A stretch of 64,000 nucleotides of DNA, from assembly GCA_030549495.1 (NCBI GenBank), contig JAUIRK010000867.1, forward strand, positions 124,001 to 188,000, read 5' to 3'. Made by a program: the position numbers and the translations under genes. Position 1 is the stretch's first letter. Every line of letters starts with the position of its first letter. Below are positions 23,301 through 38,300 of this stretch, in pieces. This stretch comes from Nectonema munidae (taxonomy: Eukaryota; Nematomorpha; Nectonematoida; Nectonematidae). Under the pieces are notes generated by a model, which ran no database searches, was not told the DNA's origin, and was given only the letters and a program-made list of their open reading frames with translations.

Positions 23301-26300
23301 AATAGCGCTATATCAGAGCTATTGGTTCATGGGCAAACATTTTAACTAACAAAATATACTTTATTTTAAACATGGAAACATATCGGTAGGAAGAGGTAAG
23401 GTGACATTTTATCACTCATCACTACAGTCACCAGCGATTTAATCATACGGAAATTCATCACAGAACTTTTCATCATCACGACTTTGAAAACATTATTATA
23501 ATTAATGAACAATCGAACCGTCAAATGATGAAATGCCTTAGAACTCTAGCAATTTTAGAAGAGCGTAAACAAATAAATATGTATACCTTTGAGAGTAAAG
23601 CTTGACTGCAAAACAGAGGTGCTAGTCTTTGCAGAAAGATCTTGTATTTCAATTTCCGGGGTGTCATCCAGCAGTTCCTCTTCATCCTGGTTATCATCGT
23701 CGTCATCGTGGACACTCGCATTTTCTTTCGGTGGAAGTGAAGAATAACTACTACACGCTGAAGTGGTCGATGGTTCGCTCTTAATGCGAAAAACTTTGTC
23801 CAGATGATTCGAAGAAGAGATTTGGGAAGCAGACGAAGATGAAATGAGGAGTCTGCAACGATGCGATTTGAGATGATTGCGTTCGGTGAAACCCTTGCCA
23901 CACTGCCAACACTTGTGCGGTTTGTTCCCCGTGTGCAAATACATGTGTCTCTTAAGGTGGTAGGACTGACCAAACTTTTTGGGACACGACTGGCACTTGT
24001 AGGGTCTGATGCTGTGCACTTCTTTAGCGTGAATCCGCATCAGCTTCTCGCTCTTGAAGCCTTGAAAGCACTCAGGACATCTATGGGAGTAGTGGCTTGA
24101 GGAAAAACTGGTACTGGACACTTGAGAACAATTTGACTTCAGGGACCTTCTGTCACCCAAGCCCACAAACGAGTACGTGGACAGGAAGGAGGAGGTGGGT
24201 AGGGAATTTTTTGCGAGATTGCTGTTGCTGTTACTGGATCGCCTTTCGCGGCAATAGTTGGAGTCGTCAAAACAGTTAAACGGGTAAATGTTGTTGCAGT
24301 TAACAAATGAACTCAACTTATCCTCCATGGTATCACTGAAGGGGAGAGATTTGCTTTGCCCAAAGCTAACTTCTTCCCTATCATCACCGGCACAACAAAC
24401 ACTACTGTCATATGGGCTGCGTATTTCACTGTTATCGAGTTTGGCTCTGTGAAGTAAATTGGATAAGACGGTCGAAGAAGCTGGAAAAATTGATGTGGAC
24501 AACGACACAGATGATGATGATGACGGAAGATAATTGGCAAGTGTTTTGTAGGAGGTGTAATTGGATTTTGGAGTTAAATCGTCGTTGTAAAGGAAACTAT
24601 TTGTTGACTTCTCTGTATTGATCGTGTTAGACAGATCAAAAGCTTCTGTTGAAGTGGAGTTTGCATAAATTTTATTAAGGCTTTCATCTAGAAAAAATTA
24701 GAAAAGAAATTTTCACCATATGTAAAAATAAGTAATTAAATTTTTTTTAAATAAAAAAACCTAGGCAAATATAATGCAAAATTTATGACTCAAGTTTATT
24801 TTTATAGTGTTTGGATTGTTTAATAATCTCTTTCCATAAATATTTTTGCATTACACTGGGCATCTCTCACACCACAATAATGTGTCACACATATTTGTTT
24901 CTTTTCGGGTTTCCTGAGATCACACGCAAATTTTTGGTCCCCTTTTCATTTGATGCATTTAATTTTTACTGTTAAAATAAATTAATTTAAGAAAAATTTT
25001 CTACATTTTTAATACTTCCTTTCTTCCATACTTACAGCTAAAAGAAATCAATATCATTGAAGAAACTTCTTCTTGATTAATATTCTTTGGATCAATATTT
25101 CTAATTAGCTAATGGAAATTATTCTTTTGCCAAAATCAAAAATGACTAGTTCCTCAAATAAACGATCTGAATTTCTTTTAAAACTTTTACGCTAACTTTT
25201 AGTCGTATAACGTATAAAGATAAATTTTAACATCTTTCATATTGATATTCCTTGATACTTTGCAATCCAAATAAATTTTACTTTTATATCTCAAATTTTT
25301 GAAGCAAGATAAAAAAAATAGTCTCTGGAAGACAAAAATTCAGGAACACTAGTGTCACGACACACAGTTTTGTAGACACTGATATAAATGGTGTAACGGA
25401 AGGAAAGAGACAAGAATTGTTCATCTTTGAATGTTAATATATAAAATAACAAATTCTTGTAAATTCATTCTTATATTTAATTTGCGTGATTTTAAGGATA
25501 GTTCAATATTTTTGGGTTGTGCTTACATCAAAACAGCCAGTATAGTATAAACAAGAGAGCTATCATCAACTGGTCATCATATGCCAGTGGTCATCATATA
25601 ACCTGGTTTGGATACAAGTCATGCTCATTCACGCAAGCCTAAATGAATGTGGGCGCAAAATCAGTAGCCGTGGTATTCTTTACATATTCCGACTAGCAAC
25701 CAAGTTTTGTGTATACGATAAGGAGGCGTTTCTGGAAGTGATACAGCCAACCTTTGTGACATGGTCAAAAAGGTAAGGTCAGAGATCTGGTCAATAGAAC
25801 CAGCAACGGTTTGCGTTTGAGAACAAATGATGGGACCTTGTGTTCTAACCAGTTGTACATAGCCCGTCGTAAACGGTATAGTTGTGGGTCGGCAGGCGTA
25901 TGCGCCATTACTTTGCCCTAAATCACGAACAAATGCATGGAGCTTAGTTTCGTCTTTCATCCAATCGCGTAGAGTAAATTCAGGAATATCTTTAGATCGA
26001 GGTCTTGGAATGTGCTTCACTACTCCGAACCCATTTGACAAGTAGCTGCTTGTAGAATGGGCGCTAATTGAGGATGCGACTGTTCCTAATGTCCTTTACC
26101 ATATAAAAAACCGACCTCAGAAGTTTCATCCATGGCCTTAGTCAACATTGTAGGTTTTTCATTTGGGCATGTTGTAACAAGATCTTTTTAAAAGTGCATT
26201 TCTTGCAAATGTTCAAAAGGACACATACTTTTATATCAGAATTATTCAAAAAATTATTGGTAGGAGGGAGGTTTTTTTTTTAATTTTTAAAATTTAATAT

Positions 26301-29300
26301 AAAAGAATTTGCCTCTAAGACTTAAGCGTAAAACAAGAAAAGTAATATGAAAAGTCGACTTACAGGACAAACAAGACTTTTAATGATAAAAATTAGCTAA
26401 AATCATATTCATTTGGCTAAAAAATTTCGTTGTATTTAGTTGCAAAAAGGATATCAAAAATAAATGATAGCGCAAACACACACGATGCTATATGGTGTTT
26501 GCTATGAGAAGACAGGATTGCAACGCTTCTATTCAATCATAAGCAAGAAAGTTTGTTTGAACCCAAGACAGAATTTTCTAGCAATTTAACGAAGAAAATG
26601 GACTAAACTTGAGTTGGTCAGATGATTCGGCAGAAATAAGACAAACATTGTAGACGCAAAAAGCACCCACTAAAATTGAGCGTTGTGTGGCAAAGAAAAA
26701 TACGAAAAAAGAACAACCTTGATGCAAGATGATGTGATGATAGAGGAATTTTTGCTTTGCAAAGGAACGCCCACAAATGAAACAAGTGAAGGAATTTGCA
26801 TGCGCTGAGAAAATGTGAAGAGTCAGCTCTTGTTGTTGAGAGAAAGAGCCTAAACAAGATTTGCACTGGAAAGAGGAGGATCGAGAGGAGAACGAATCTT
26901 GGACCGGGCCGGCATTACTGCAGTTCTCACAGTCTTCCAGATTTTCACTTGAAGAGCCTAGAGATCTGGAAAAAAGATATAAATTGCGCATCTATGTTAA
27001 AATTGAGTTAAGCGGTTAACGAACGACTTAAGTCGACTTTAGAAAAACACAAACCACCTCCCTTTTTAATACAAATAGTCGGATTATTCTGATGCTTTAA
27101 AAAGAATAAAAATTTTGGCGCATCATCACTAGAAAACATCGTATTTTGCGCAAACGACACAAAAGACCCCACCTCTGAAAAAAGCAGTTAGCGAATGTAG
27201 GGCATTTATCGATTGTCAAGAACGAGTAAAATTTTATCTTATAACTGAATTTATTAGTACTACTCAGCCGCTTCAAAATAATTTTTTCTTGAAAATAAAA
27301 ACAAAAAAAGAAGTTGTAATTTATAAATAAAATAATTTAAATAAATTTTTTTATAAAAAAATTTCTTAAAAACATAATTTTGACGATATAAAAGTAGTTT
27401 TACCCATTCATAAAATCGTTTTACCTGTGCGTAAAGCAATCATCTTCGTGACTTGTGGACATTTGTGTCGAATTCTTCAAATCAAATTCTGATACAAGGA
27501 AGGACGAATTCTTCAGGACATCGTCATCGTCATCATCATCGTCATCATCACCTTCAATGCCACAATGGGTATCGTGGCTTTTTTCAAGAACTTTGTTTGG
27601 ATCTTCAGGAATTGGTGATAAGTGTTCGCTTTTAGCCAATTGAAGCTTTTTCGACAAGCACGCGTATCGTCTAACGACTCTTTTGTACCACGCCACTTTC
27701 TTTGAATAAGTACAATTACGCTCTTTAATATAAGGAACTACTGGAGTGTATCGAGACAACTTTGGAGTTTCATCTTCTTCTTTATCCAAAGATACTAACT
27801 CCTTTTTCGGGAAAGAACTGAAAAACTCCGCAAAACTCTCACGATCATCATCCTTCTTGAGGAAGGGAGGAGAGTGATTTTGATGTCGATGAGATTTAAG
27901 AGGATTGGAGAAAGATGAAGAGGATTCATGCTGATGATTGATTTCCAACGGCTCATTCTTGAGATTCAAGACAACGATGGTGGGCTTAGAAAAATTCATA
28001 GTGCTTCCATTCTCAAAATTTGACTCGCAAATTCCACCATCACTTTTTCTTATGAAGGATGAAGAAACTGATTCTTCTTCACAAGCACCTGTGTCACCAG
28101 TAGCAGTCTTGTCATTCAAAGGAGAAAGGATGTTTTCACACTCTATCATTTTTAGGATGTCTGAGCACTGATCCATCATATCACCTAAAATGATTTCAAA
28201 TTATAGCAAACTCAAAAGAAAGACTCTAACAACAAAAAGAAATCCACAAAAACGACCTTGAGGGATGCACAAAATTGGAGGCATTGCAAGAAACAAAAAC
28301 AAAGACAAACCTACTTTACGAAGATGGTGAGTGCTGCTGGTTGATATTTAGCATATTTAAAAGCTCAAGGCCAAACCTACAATTAGCATCAGTCTCATGC
28401 TACTCACGATGGCTAGAATTTGAGTTGACAAAACTTGCTTCGCATATCTATCTAAGTGGGGAGGGAGAGGTGAAAGGAGTTAAAGTAAACACGAGAATAC
28501 CTGATTCCTCTCTCACAGATTTAGGATTGTGCTTTTAAGCAATCTTACACGTGACACAAAGACTCTGTATCTTTTCAAAAGAGTCCACGTTAAAATCGAA
28601 GAAAAAGAGCAATATTTTCGTGAGATTGTATAAAAATTAAAAATAACCTTTTGTTTGACTATGCGTCTAAGAAATCGATACCGATAAGTGGGCAAAGCAT
28701 ATTGACTCCCTAAAATATAAACTAGGCACTTGATTAAGTAAAAAATTTAAGCATATAAGTCTCATTCCCTCTCTATAAACAATATTAACTAAATAAGCAG
28801 TAAATGCGACTAGATCTGAACAAGAAATACAAACGTGTTACAGCAGAATTTTAGGTGTAACTCCCCCAAAACTGTCACCTTTACTCAGAAATAAGTATTT
28901 TACATTTTTTGTTCACGTATGGACAAAATGTTTTTGTGATCATCTAAAATTTTTTGGACTTCCTTGGTTCAAATTCTAGGAGACGCAACTCAAGATTTTT
29001 TCCTCGAAAATTTTATCCGAAAGAAACGACGATAACGATAAAAATAAAATAAAAAAACTAGTTACCGTATATATCAGTTATAAGGATATTTCAAGAGGAA
29101 AATTTTTTTATACCCAGAAAAATAAAAAAAGTGAGAAAGGGAACTTTTCAAACTATTAAAATCAAAACATTGTTTTTATTACAAATCGATCGCAACAGTA
29201 CAGCTAAAATATAGCTTGATATTTTTTGTCGTGATTTAAAAAATACATGCCAAAATTATTAAAAAAATTCACCAATAAATTAGTTTTCAGTATAGGATCT

Positions 29301-32300
29301 TTCATTCAGTAGTGAACTTTTGGTAAATATTTTTATATTAACCTTCAAAAATGATCAAAACCTCAGTGAAAATGTTAATTATTGTATCTTGTTTATAATG
29401 TGATACGACTCTAAAGAATTAGATTGAAAATTATCACTAAAAAGTTAGCATGACATGCGAGTATCATAAGGTAACTGGAATTTGATCATTTAACAAAGGG
29501 TAACTAGTTTTCGAAAAGAAAATACCATGTTACTTTTAATAGATATAAATCTGGTGATGAAGGTGGGCGCATTAAATTAGTGATAAAATAAAGAGGTGAA
29601 CACTAAAATAAATAATTTATTGAGCACTTAAAATTTTTAAAATGTAAATTTTCACCGACAGTCGACTTTTCAAACACAAAATGATTATGGGTAGGCGGGA
29701 GAGAACGATATAGCTTGAGGCAAAGAGTGACCGAGGATTAAAACATATGTTTTTCTTTCCATTTGATGATTGATAAGCGCTGTATGTGGGGTGTCTTGGT
29801 GTGTGAGAGTAAGTGTGTATGTGTATATAAGTGTAGCAAGGGTTCGGGCATGGTTGATATGAAAGACAAATTAGCAAATTTAGCATTGTTTAGAAAAAAA
29901 ATACAAGAATATTCTACACTTTTATTTGAGATATTTGGTTCGATCTATGCGTCTAAAAAATAATTAATAAGCAATATTTTTAGCAAATAAAACAGTTTAA
30001 AAAATATTATGCACGCTTAAAAAGATGGGAAACTACAACAAGAAAAGGATTTCAAATAGAGAGTGCTTTCTTCAAAGGTAAGCACTAAACTACTTTGATG
30101 TGAAAATTAAATCTAAAAAAATCTGTTTGGATAACTGTGAAAATGGTGAAATATTAAAAATGTTTTATTTCCAAAATAATTTTAAAACATGATTCTATCT
30201 ATTCCTTTTAAAATAATTTTAAAATCTTTTGAACGAAATACAAGGTAAAAAACCTTACCTATGTCTATAAGCCGCACCCCCAAACATCCAGCAGCTCAAG
30301 TCTATTATATTTAGAATACAATATAAAATATTCAATATGAGTGCCATTTGGTGTGAAGGAATCAAGTGGTGTCGATTTGGTGTGAAGTAATTAAAGTGGC
30401 ATCTGGTGTGAAGGAATCAAGTGGTGTCAATTTGGTGTAAAGTAATCAAGTTTCTTTCTTTTAATCTATGCTATATTAAGCCACCACAATTTAACCAATA
30501 TCATAATTTATAGCTAACTACTGCTCTACCAACAACATGCCTCCTACAGGAAGAATCCAGTACACTGTCAAGGAGAAGATTGCCATGGCTGAGTATGCTG
30601 ACCTTCATGGTAACAGGGCTGCAGCCAGACATTTTGGTATCGATGAATCCAACATCCGAAGATGGAAAGACCCGCCCTTGAAGAGATGCCAAAGTACAAG
30701 ATGACCAACCGTGGTAGCTCAGCCAAATACCCCGAGTTGGAATCCAAGCTTTTAGAAGAGATTCTACAGCGTCGACAAGCAGGCATCCCAGTATCCACCA
30801 CAGAACTGCGAGTCCGTGCCCTTCAAGTCGCTCCTCAGTTTGGTGCAACAGAATTCAAATCAAGTTATGGTTGGGTTGCTAGGTTCCTAGAAAGTCACAA
30901 CCTATCGGTTCGAAGGAGGACAACCATCGCCCAACGATTTCCAGACCAGTATGAGGACAAGATAATACGCTGCCAGAAGTTTATCATTGCTTAACGCAAG
31001 AAGCAAGAGTACTCCCTCAGCCAGATCGGCAACGTAGACCAGACTCGATCTGCCATCCAACACCACCATCGGCTCTAAGGGGAGTAAGACTGTGTCCATA
31101 CGCACCACCGGCCATGAGAAGAGCCATTTCACCGTGGTGCTGGCCTGCACTGCTGATGGTGGCAAGCTACCCCCCTTTGTAGTCTTCAAACGAAAGAAAT
31201 TGCCGAAGGAAAAGTTCCCCTCTGGTCTCCATGTCAGAGTCCATCAAAAAGGTTGGATGGACCAGAACCTTTTAAAAGACTGGGTCAATCAAGTATGGGA
31301 TTCCAGACGTGGCAGCTTGCTAAAGAAACCTTCCATTTTAGTCCTGGACAGTTTCAGATGCCACAAGACAGCAGAAGTTCTGCAGCAGCTGAAAAATCTC
31401 AAGACCACACCAGCTATTATCCCAGGAGGTCTTACCTCTGTCCTGCAGCCACTGGATGTCTCGGTTAACCGTCCTTTCAAGGAGAGGATGAGGAAGAAAT
31501 GGACTGAGTGGATGGCTACCGGAAACCAAGCAAGGACCCCCACTGGACGACTGAAAAGGGTTGATCTACCAACCATTTGTACTTGGATTGTAGAGTCCTG
31601 GAAGGATATCCCTACTTCTTGTATCACAAATGGGTTCTTGAAGTGTGGGATTTCAAACAAACTTGATGGGACACAGGATGAGTTTTTGTGGGAGAACAGG
31701 GATGATGTGAGTGTTGAAGAGGAAGATGAGGAAGTTGAACTTTATTATGACTCTACTGATGCAGTTACCCTATCCCAGGAGTATGACAACATGTTTGGTT
31801 CTAGTTCAGATGAAGAAGACTCTTTGTATATATTTATGAATGATTGTAGATTGAATATATTGAATATTGACAATGCGGTAAAAAAACTTTATTTGTTATA
31901 TTTGTCTATAGGCCGCACCCGTAAATTGATGCAAAATGCCAAGTAAAAAAGTGCGGCTTATAGACGATGAAATACGGTAGTTTTGTATATGAATCTTCTG
32001 CTTTTTAAAAATATCGTCTGATATTTCTTGTCACGAAAGGGATAAAAAGTGTGATACTTATCTCTGATTAACATACATACTGATGAATCAATACTGCATG
32101 CGGTGATGAGTTTGATTTTTCAAAACTGACAGTGATTTTTTTTATCCTGAAGAATCAAAATCGAAATACACATTTTTTGGGTAACAGCATCCTACATAAT
32201 TTGAGTATCTTGGTATCACTATTTCATTTGAAGCCTAGAAATACCAAATGGCTTGATTGACAGAATAAAAAATGGATTAAGTTTTGTAACCATAAGGAGT

Positions 32301-35300
32301 AGTGTCGGAAGCGAAGAGTTGGAATTAAACATAACAAGGTTTTAAATATTTAGAGCCGGAGTCGTAATTTTTTAAGCACTTGAGTGGGAGTGGCTTAGTA
32401 CTAGAAGTCTGAATCAGAATCCGATTTTTCGCTTAAACTCCCCAAATCTGTAGGTAACTCGCGTATACTTTCAGGTGTATAATCTTAATAGCCAATTCAT
32501 TACAAGTTCCCCCCCCCCCCAACATTATTAATAAATTGTGAATAAAAAAAAATTTTTTGCATCTAAACTGCAAAGTATTTTTCTTATCAGCCCAAAAATT
32601 GAAAGAAAATATTAATTCTAAGATTATATACGCTTAATAAGTTATTAAAGCGGATTTTAGTGGACACCTGAATGGACGTGGAATGCCGATAAATAATTTC
32701 TAATCATGTAGGATTCTTCTAATAAACAAATATACAAAACATAGGATTCTCTATTAGCATTTTTGAGCACAAAAAATTGAAGCAAAGGAGATACCTTTGC
32801 TAAGGGGGAGTGATGGAGTAGAGCTGCGAATGAATGGTTCTGGCGAAGAAGCTTGCAATGATTCTTCTTCTTGATCAATGCTAGATCCCCTGTCCCCATC
32901 TTCACCATCATATTCATGATCCCCTTTTTTTAATACTGCGCCGTCGTTATTGGCGATATCTCCATTAACATCGTAAACTGGATAATAGGGAAGATTGTTG
33001 CTGTTGTTGTTGTTGTTATTGTTGAGGAGTGAAATAAAATTTAAGTAGAAATTTAAAATGGCGGTGTTGCTAGCACTATCTGTGTTTGCTGCAAATGGCT
33101 CTTTGAATGCATTTTCGGAAAACGTATTCGTACATTGATAGGCATTGTCTACAACAACAAAAGATGATTAAGAGTATCCAAAAAATTAAACAAAAATTCA
33201 AATAACGATAAGTCTCATTCTGAACCCCTCCCCCCCCCCCAACAATTTTGGATTTTTTTAAACTAGTGTATATTCTGCAAATTTAATTAAAATATTTTCG
33301 CTTGAAGTATAGTATTTAAATTCACCAAATTTGTAAAAAAAATATAAAGTAGTCTTATAAATTAAAGACTTTAGGTATGCGCCGAATACACTCTATTTTA
33401 AAGGATTGCTTGAATATTTGGTCTCCCGTGGTATTTCCAGACCACTAATTTTGAAAATTGCAACAAAAAAATTTCGTCCCCCAATAATTTCGAGGATGTG
33501 TGCCCCTGATTTCGTACTATACAAACTAAAATATAAGAATTTCATACTTTATTTTGAAGAGGGGAGAGGAGGGACGTGGTCCAATGCCCCCCCCCTCGAT
33601 TCTTAAATACACTTTTGTAATGTAAATATGTTTGTGTGTTTAATAATATAATAACTAATTATTTAAAATCATTTATTTCAATAAAAACTATGCTGGGTTA
33701 TGATAAATTTGGGAAAACACTCTGCATGGAAAACCAACTTTACATTTTGAGCAAAAATAAAGCATGTTCCCCCACATTTCATTGTAAATCTTCTCTCCTT
33801 TCCTTTTAATATGCAATGATTAAACTTGTCTAGTTTTGATTCTTCATATGATAAAAAAAGTTTTTTTTCTTGGTGGGAGAATTAGAATTTTTGGCTTTGA
33901 AAAACTGATTCAAATAAAAATGGACAATATTTCTTCTAGAAGAAAACAAATTTAGAGAATGTTCTTGATAGCTGTAAATTTGAAAAACCAATTCCACTTT
34001 TTGTTTCTTGTATTAATCATATAATAAGAATTTATAGAAAATTTTTTTACCGTATCCATTTATTAGCAGTTTAAACTTACTTTGTTAAAATATTTATTTA
34101 GATTAAAAAATTCAATTAAACTAGATGTTTTACATTTTTCTATGTTAAAATTGCTTTGAGCAACAGATTCTAAAATAAAATGTATGAAAATATTTTAATT
34201 ATTGTAAAAAAATTTTTTTTAACTTTTCTATAATTATTTCAAAAAAAAATCATGTATTATGATTAAATTCATGAAGTTTCAAAATAAAAATGATTTTTTA
34301 TTAATTACTACTTTTGAATATTGTCAATATATACTGTAAATTTAAACTGACGATGGCAAGAAATGGGCTAAATAACTTTAGATTGTATCTTTATCTTAGT
34401 TAGCCACTTAAAAATCTTTGTGGGCCACATGAGGCCAGCGTGCCATAGTTTGTGAAGCATTGGTCATAACCATGGGTGGGAAAACTTTGTCTCTCCATTG
34501 ATTAAAAAACTATTAAGAATATGAAAAGAAAAAAATTAAAATTACCAAGATATATGTTAAAAAATGGGATCTTACACATAACATTGACTACGGAAAAATA
34601 TAAACAGGTGAAAAAAGAACACTACTTTAAACAAATCAAGGATCGTGTAATATGAATATCTACATTTTTGGCATCAATGATAGTAGAATAAACGGAATGC
34701 GCGCGCGTATATAACTTTAGAGTGCAAGTTTATCTTAATGGGCCTCACAAAAATCTACGGTGGACAGCATACGGCGCGTAGTTTGTCCACCTCTGGTCGA
34801 GACCAAAGATGCCGAACCTTCTTGAGAGGATCAAAAATTTATATTTCCCTTCTCAAATCACTTTCAAAATTTTTTTACATGTATTATAAAGAAAATAAAT
34901 ATTGATTACAGTAGACCTTCGTTAACTCGGATATCGGATAAGTCGGACCGTGAGCGAGAATACAAATGTTTGCCCTCATAGGCCTACAAGAAGTCCTTTT
35001 CATTGACTTTTTCAATCTTGCTTTGGCTTACAAGCAGCCATTTTATTTTTTTACTCCATAGGTAGTTCGCGGTCATTCTAAATTTTGACGTTATTCCAAG
35101 CTTGTTGTGGCTATAAATTCGTCCAATTTGAAATATTTTTTACTACCATATATATATATATATAGTAGACCCTCTGTTATGTCCGACAATTGGGATAGTC
35201 GGACACCCTTCTCCCACATCTAGTCCGACTTAGCGAGGGTCTACTGTACTTATGAATGAAATAAATAAATAGCTAATGAAGAACTATTCAGAAATGTCAC

Positions 35301-38300
35301 AAGTAAAGAAAAGCAGTGTTAAAAGGGAAGCTTACTTGCATTGAATAGATTTGAATACTGTAAGAGACTGTTTGCAGACTTCAAGTAAAGATTGAGGAGA
35401 AATTCTTGCTGCTTGCTCTGCAAAAATGAATGCTGGTGAAGGCGGGAGGAGATGGGGGAGTGTTGGGGTGCAGGGGTGGAAAGCACTGCATTTTCTCTCC
35501 CTGTCATCAAAAATGGATTTGTAGAAGTTGTGGTATTATTACTCGAGACAGAATGCGCAATACTACTACTGATAAGCAAAAGAGTTGATGCTGAAGAAAC
35601 CTAAAAGGAAATACACGACTCCTTACCATCCGATACTTTTCGCCAAAATGTTTGTCAGTTTGTTTTATGGCCAGGCGAGCTTAATATGAGTTGAGCATGG
35701 CACAGAGTTTTTAGCTGTTAGTTGTTTCTCCCTTCCTATCCTAGCATTAACGCTTTCATCACTTACACGAACATTTGGCGAATGGATATTTAGCTGGCAA
35801 AACAAAAGGAACATTTGCCCAATGGACCATTCGCCATGTAACTTCGAGTAGATAGGTCATTCATCACATAATTTGTGTATGGAAGTAAAGAATAGAAAAA
35901 GAAAACAAAATACGCTGTAGATTTGTATTGAACACAAGCTTGCGAACTTACTGCAAGTAAAGAGCATCATCTACAAAAATTCTCAAATTGTGTGTACATT
36001 TTTGGTAGAATGTCCATTCTACTAAAATGTCCGGTCACATTTCATCATGACACTAATTTCATCCTTGAAGCCATTTTGTAACTAATTTTTAAACTTTGCA
36101 AAAATGAATAGATTGATCAAATTTTTTTGGATTAAGAGCGATTCTCGCCGATAGCCTGATTATCCAGTGTAAATTAACCGGTGAATAAAGGTAAAGATAC
36201 CATGGGGTGTTTTCATCGAGAAGGCACAATTGCGCCACTTGTTTAGAACTATGAGAAAGTAGGGTTGATGCGGGATTGAACCCAAGACCTTAAGTTATCG
36301 AAGCCCAGTATCTAACCAACCTTACTCAAGCCCTAATGAGAAAGGATCCCTAAAATAACTAAAACAACGAATAGCTTTTATAATGAAAACAATAACGTAG
36401 CAATACGATATATTACCTTCATTTTTTTGCTTTTCATTAAAAATAATGTTGATTCTGTCATAGAGATCACTAAACAAGTACATATATTTAAAATTTATCA
36501 ATTGTTTGATATCTGAAATTTTTACAATTTAGAATAAAAACAGTTAATATTAATTTTTTTTAACTTTAACTAAAAAATTGCTAAATATCTACTCTCAAAT
36601 TTTAATAAGATCAATTATAGCTTAACAAATTCATAAAAACTTCCAGAAATAAGTTTAGGTTTTTTCGAATCTTCGAAAACTTTTATGGCAAATTTGTATG
36701 AACGGAATATATACCGTAAAAGCATCACCGCCATTCAAAAGTTTTTCTTGTGCAACTGAATTATGCTTCGAAGAATTTGGTTTTGAGGAAGGTGGTATTG
36801 TTGGGGAACGTTCTTTTTCTCGACTGACTGGATTAGATTTGTTACTTCCAGCACCCATCGTGGCAGCGGAAGAGCTATTGAAGCATGAATGATTTCTGAA
36901 GCTGTACTTCTGCGTATACGCCTTTCCACACACCCCGCAAATGAAGGGTTTGAGGCGGTTGTGCGTAAGTAAGTGCCTTTTCAACTCTTCCTTTCCGGTA
37001 AAGCGCGTCAAACATATGTGACATCTGTAGGGACGCAAATCGTCCTGGTCTTTCTCTTGCAGTTGTTGTTTGCTTAAAAATTATTGAACAAATATATTTA
37101 CACTAACTCATCTTTACTAACACTTTAAGGGAGCAGTGTAGCCCTAAGCAAACGAAGTTTTATACTTCTTAGAAATTTAGAGAGAGTATGTCAATGTATA
37201 TGTTATCATAAGGGCGTATTTATTATAAAAATTCAAAAATTCCGAAAAAAACTTTGCGGCATATAGAAAGAAAAAAAAGTTTGAAAATTGCGTATAACAC
37301 ATAAAATAGAACAAGGTTATTAATGAATTCATTTTGAGATTTTATAGTAAACGCCCAATTATTTTCCTTCTCCACCCCCTGTTTCATCTTTTCCTTCCTT
37401 GTAACGGTAGATTTGATTTGAAGAATAATTAGTTATTTTAATATTTTTACTGTTTCGCACTTTTACTCATCGCATCTTAACACTTATGAAATTGTTTACA
37501 TAAAAAGACCCAGAAATTTAAAGGAAACACACCCTCACCCCTTCAGTAAATCCATCCCTGTGTCAGAGATAAGAAACTACTCACCACACATGCATAAAAT
37601 GAAAACAAGCTCATATACTTTTATAACTTCAATTTTATTTAACTTTCCACCACTTCTTAACGTTATGGTTGCGCTACTCGAAGCCCTTATTTTATTGAAT
37701 GTGTAGAGAAGGGGGAAGTAGATTTATGATTTGTTTTAAATAACTTTTTTTCTAAATATTTACATCTTTAATACGTTTTCTAGCATAAAATGCCTTTTAA
37801 GTTTAAAATGGTACTATTACTTGACTCAAAAATTTTAAGGGATGTAAACAGAAAATTCCAAGATATAATATATAAAATTAAAAAAATTCTGGAAAAAGTG
37901 GGGGTGGAGGGAATTGTCTACTAGTCCCCTTCACATGGAACTACTTAGTTTATAATGGTTATTTAGCAGTATATATCGTAAGTAATCGGTAAATCATTTT
38001 TGAGTGAGGACAAAATGACGTATAGATGGAAGCAGATCAATTCAGCGTCTGAATATATTGATATCAATATTGCATTGAGGCCGAACTGTCCTTTTACTGT
38101 ATTGATTGTCCACCAAATCTCGTGATTCTTTATCATTTAGATACAGAACATTGGGCACCAATAGACCTTTTCGTACTCAAAATTTTATGCAAATCTTGAA
38201 TACGAAATGTATGAGATGGGAAATGCCTTGAACACCTGTCATTCACAATTGATGTCAACCACAAATGAATAATTTATAAACTAAATAAATAGTCAAAAAT

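Noticed and set aside
30340-30450. CRISPR-like direct repeats
   Set aside because: There are only two imperfect adjacent units inside a transposon leader, with no spacers and no cas genes.
30501-31660. Minus-strand frames across the Tigger element
   Set aside because: They are shadows of the plus-strand transposase, which has clear HTH and DDE motifs.
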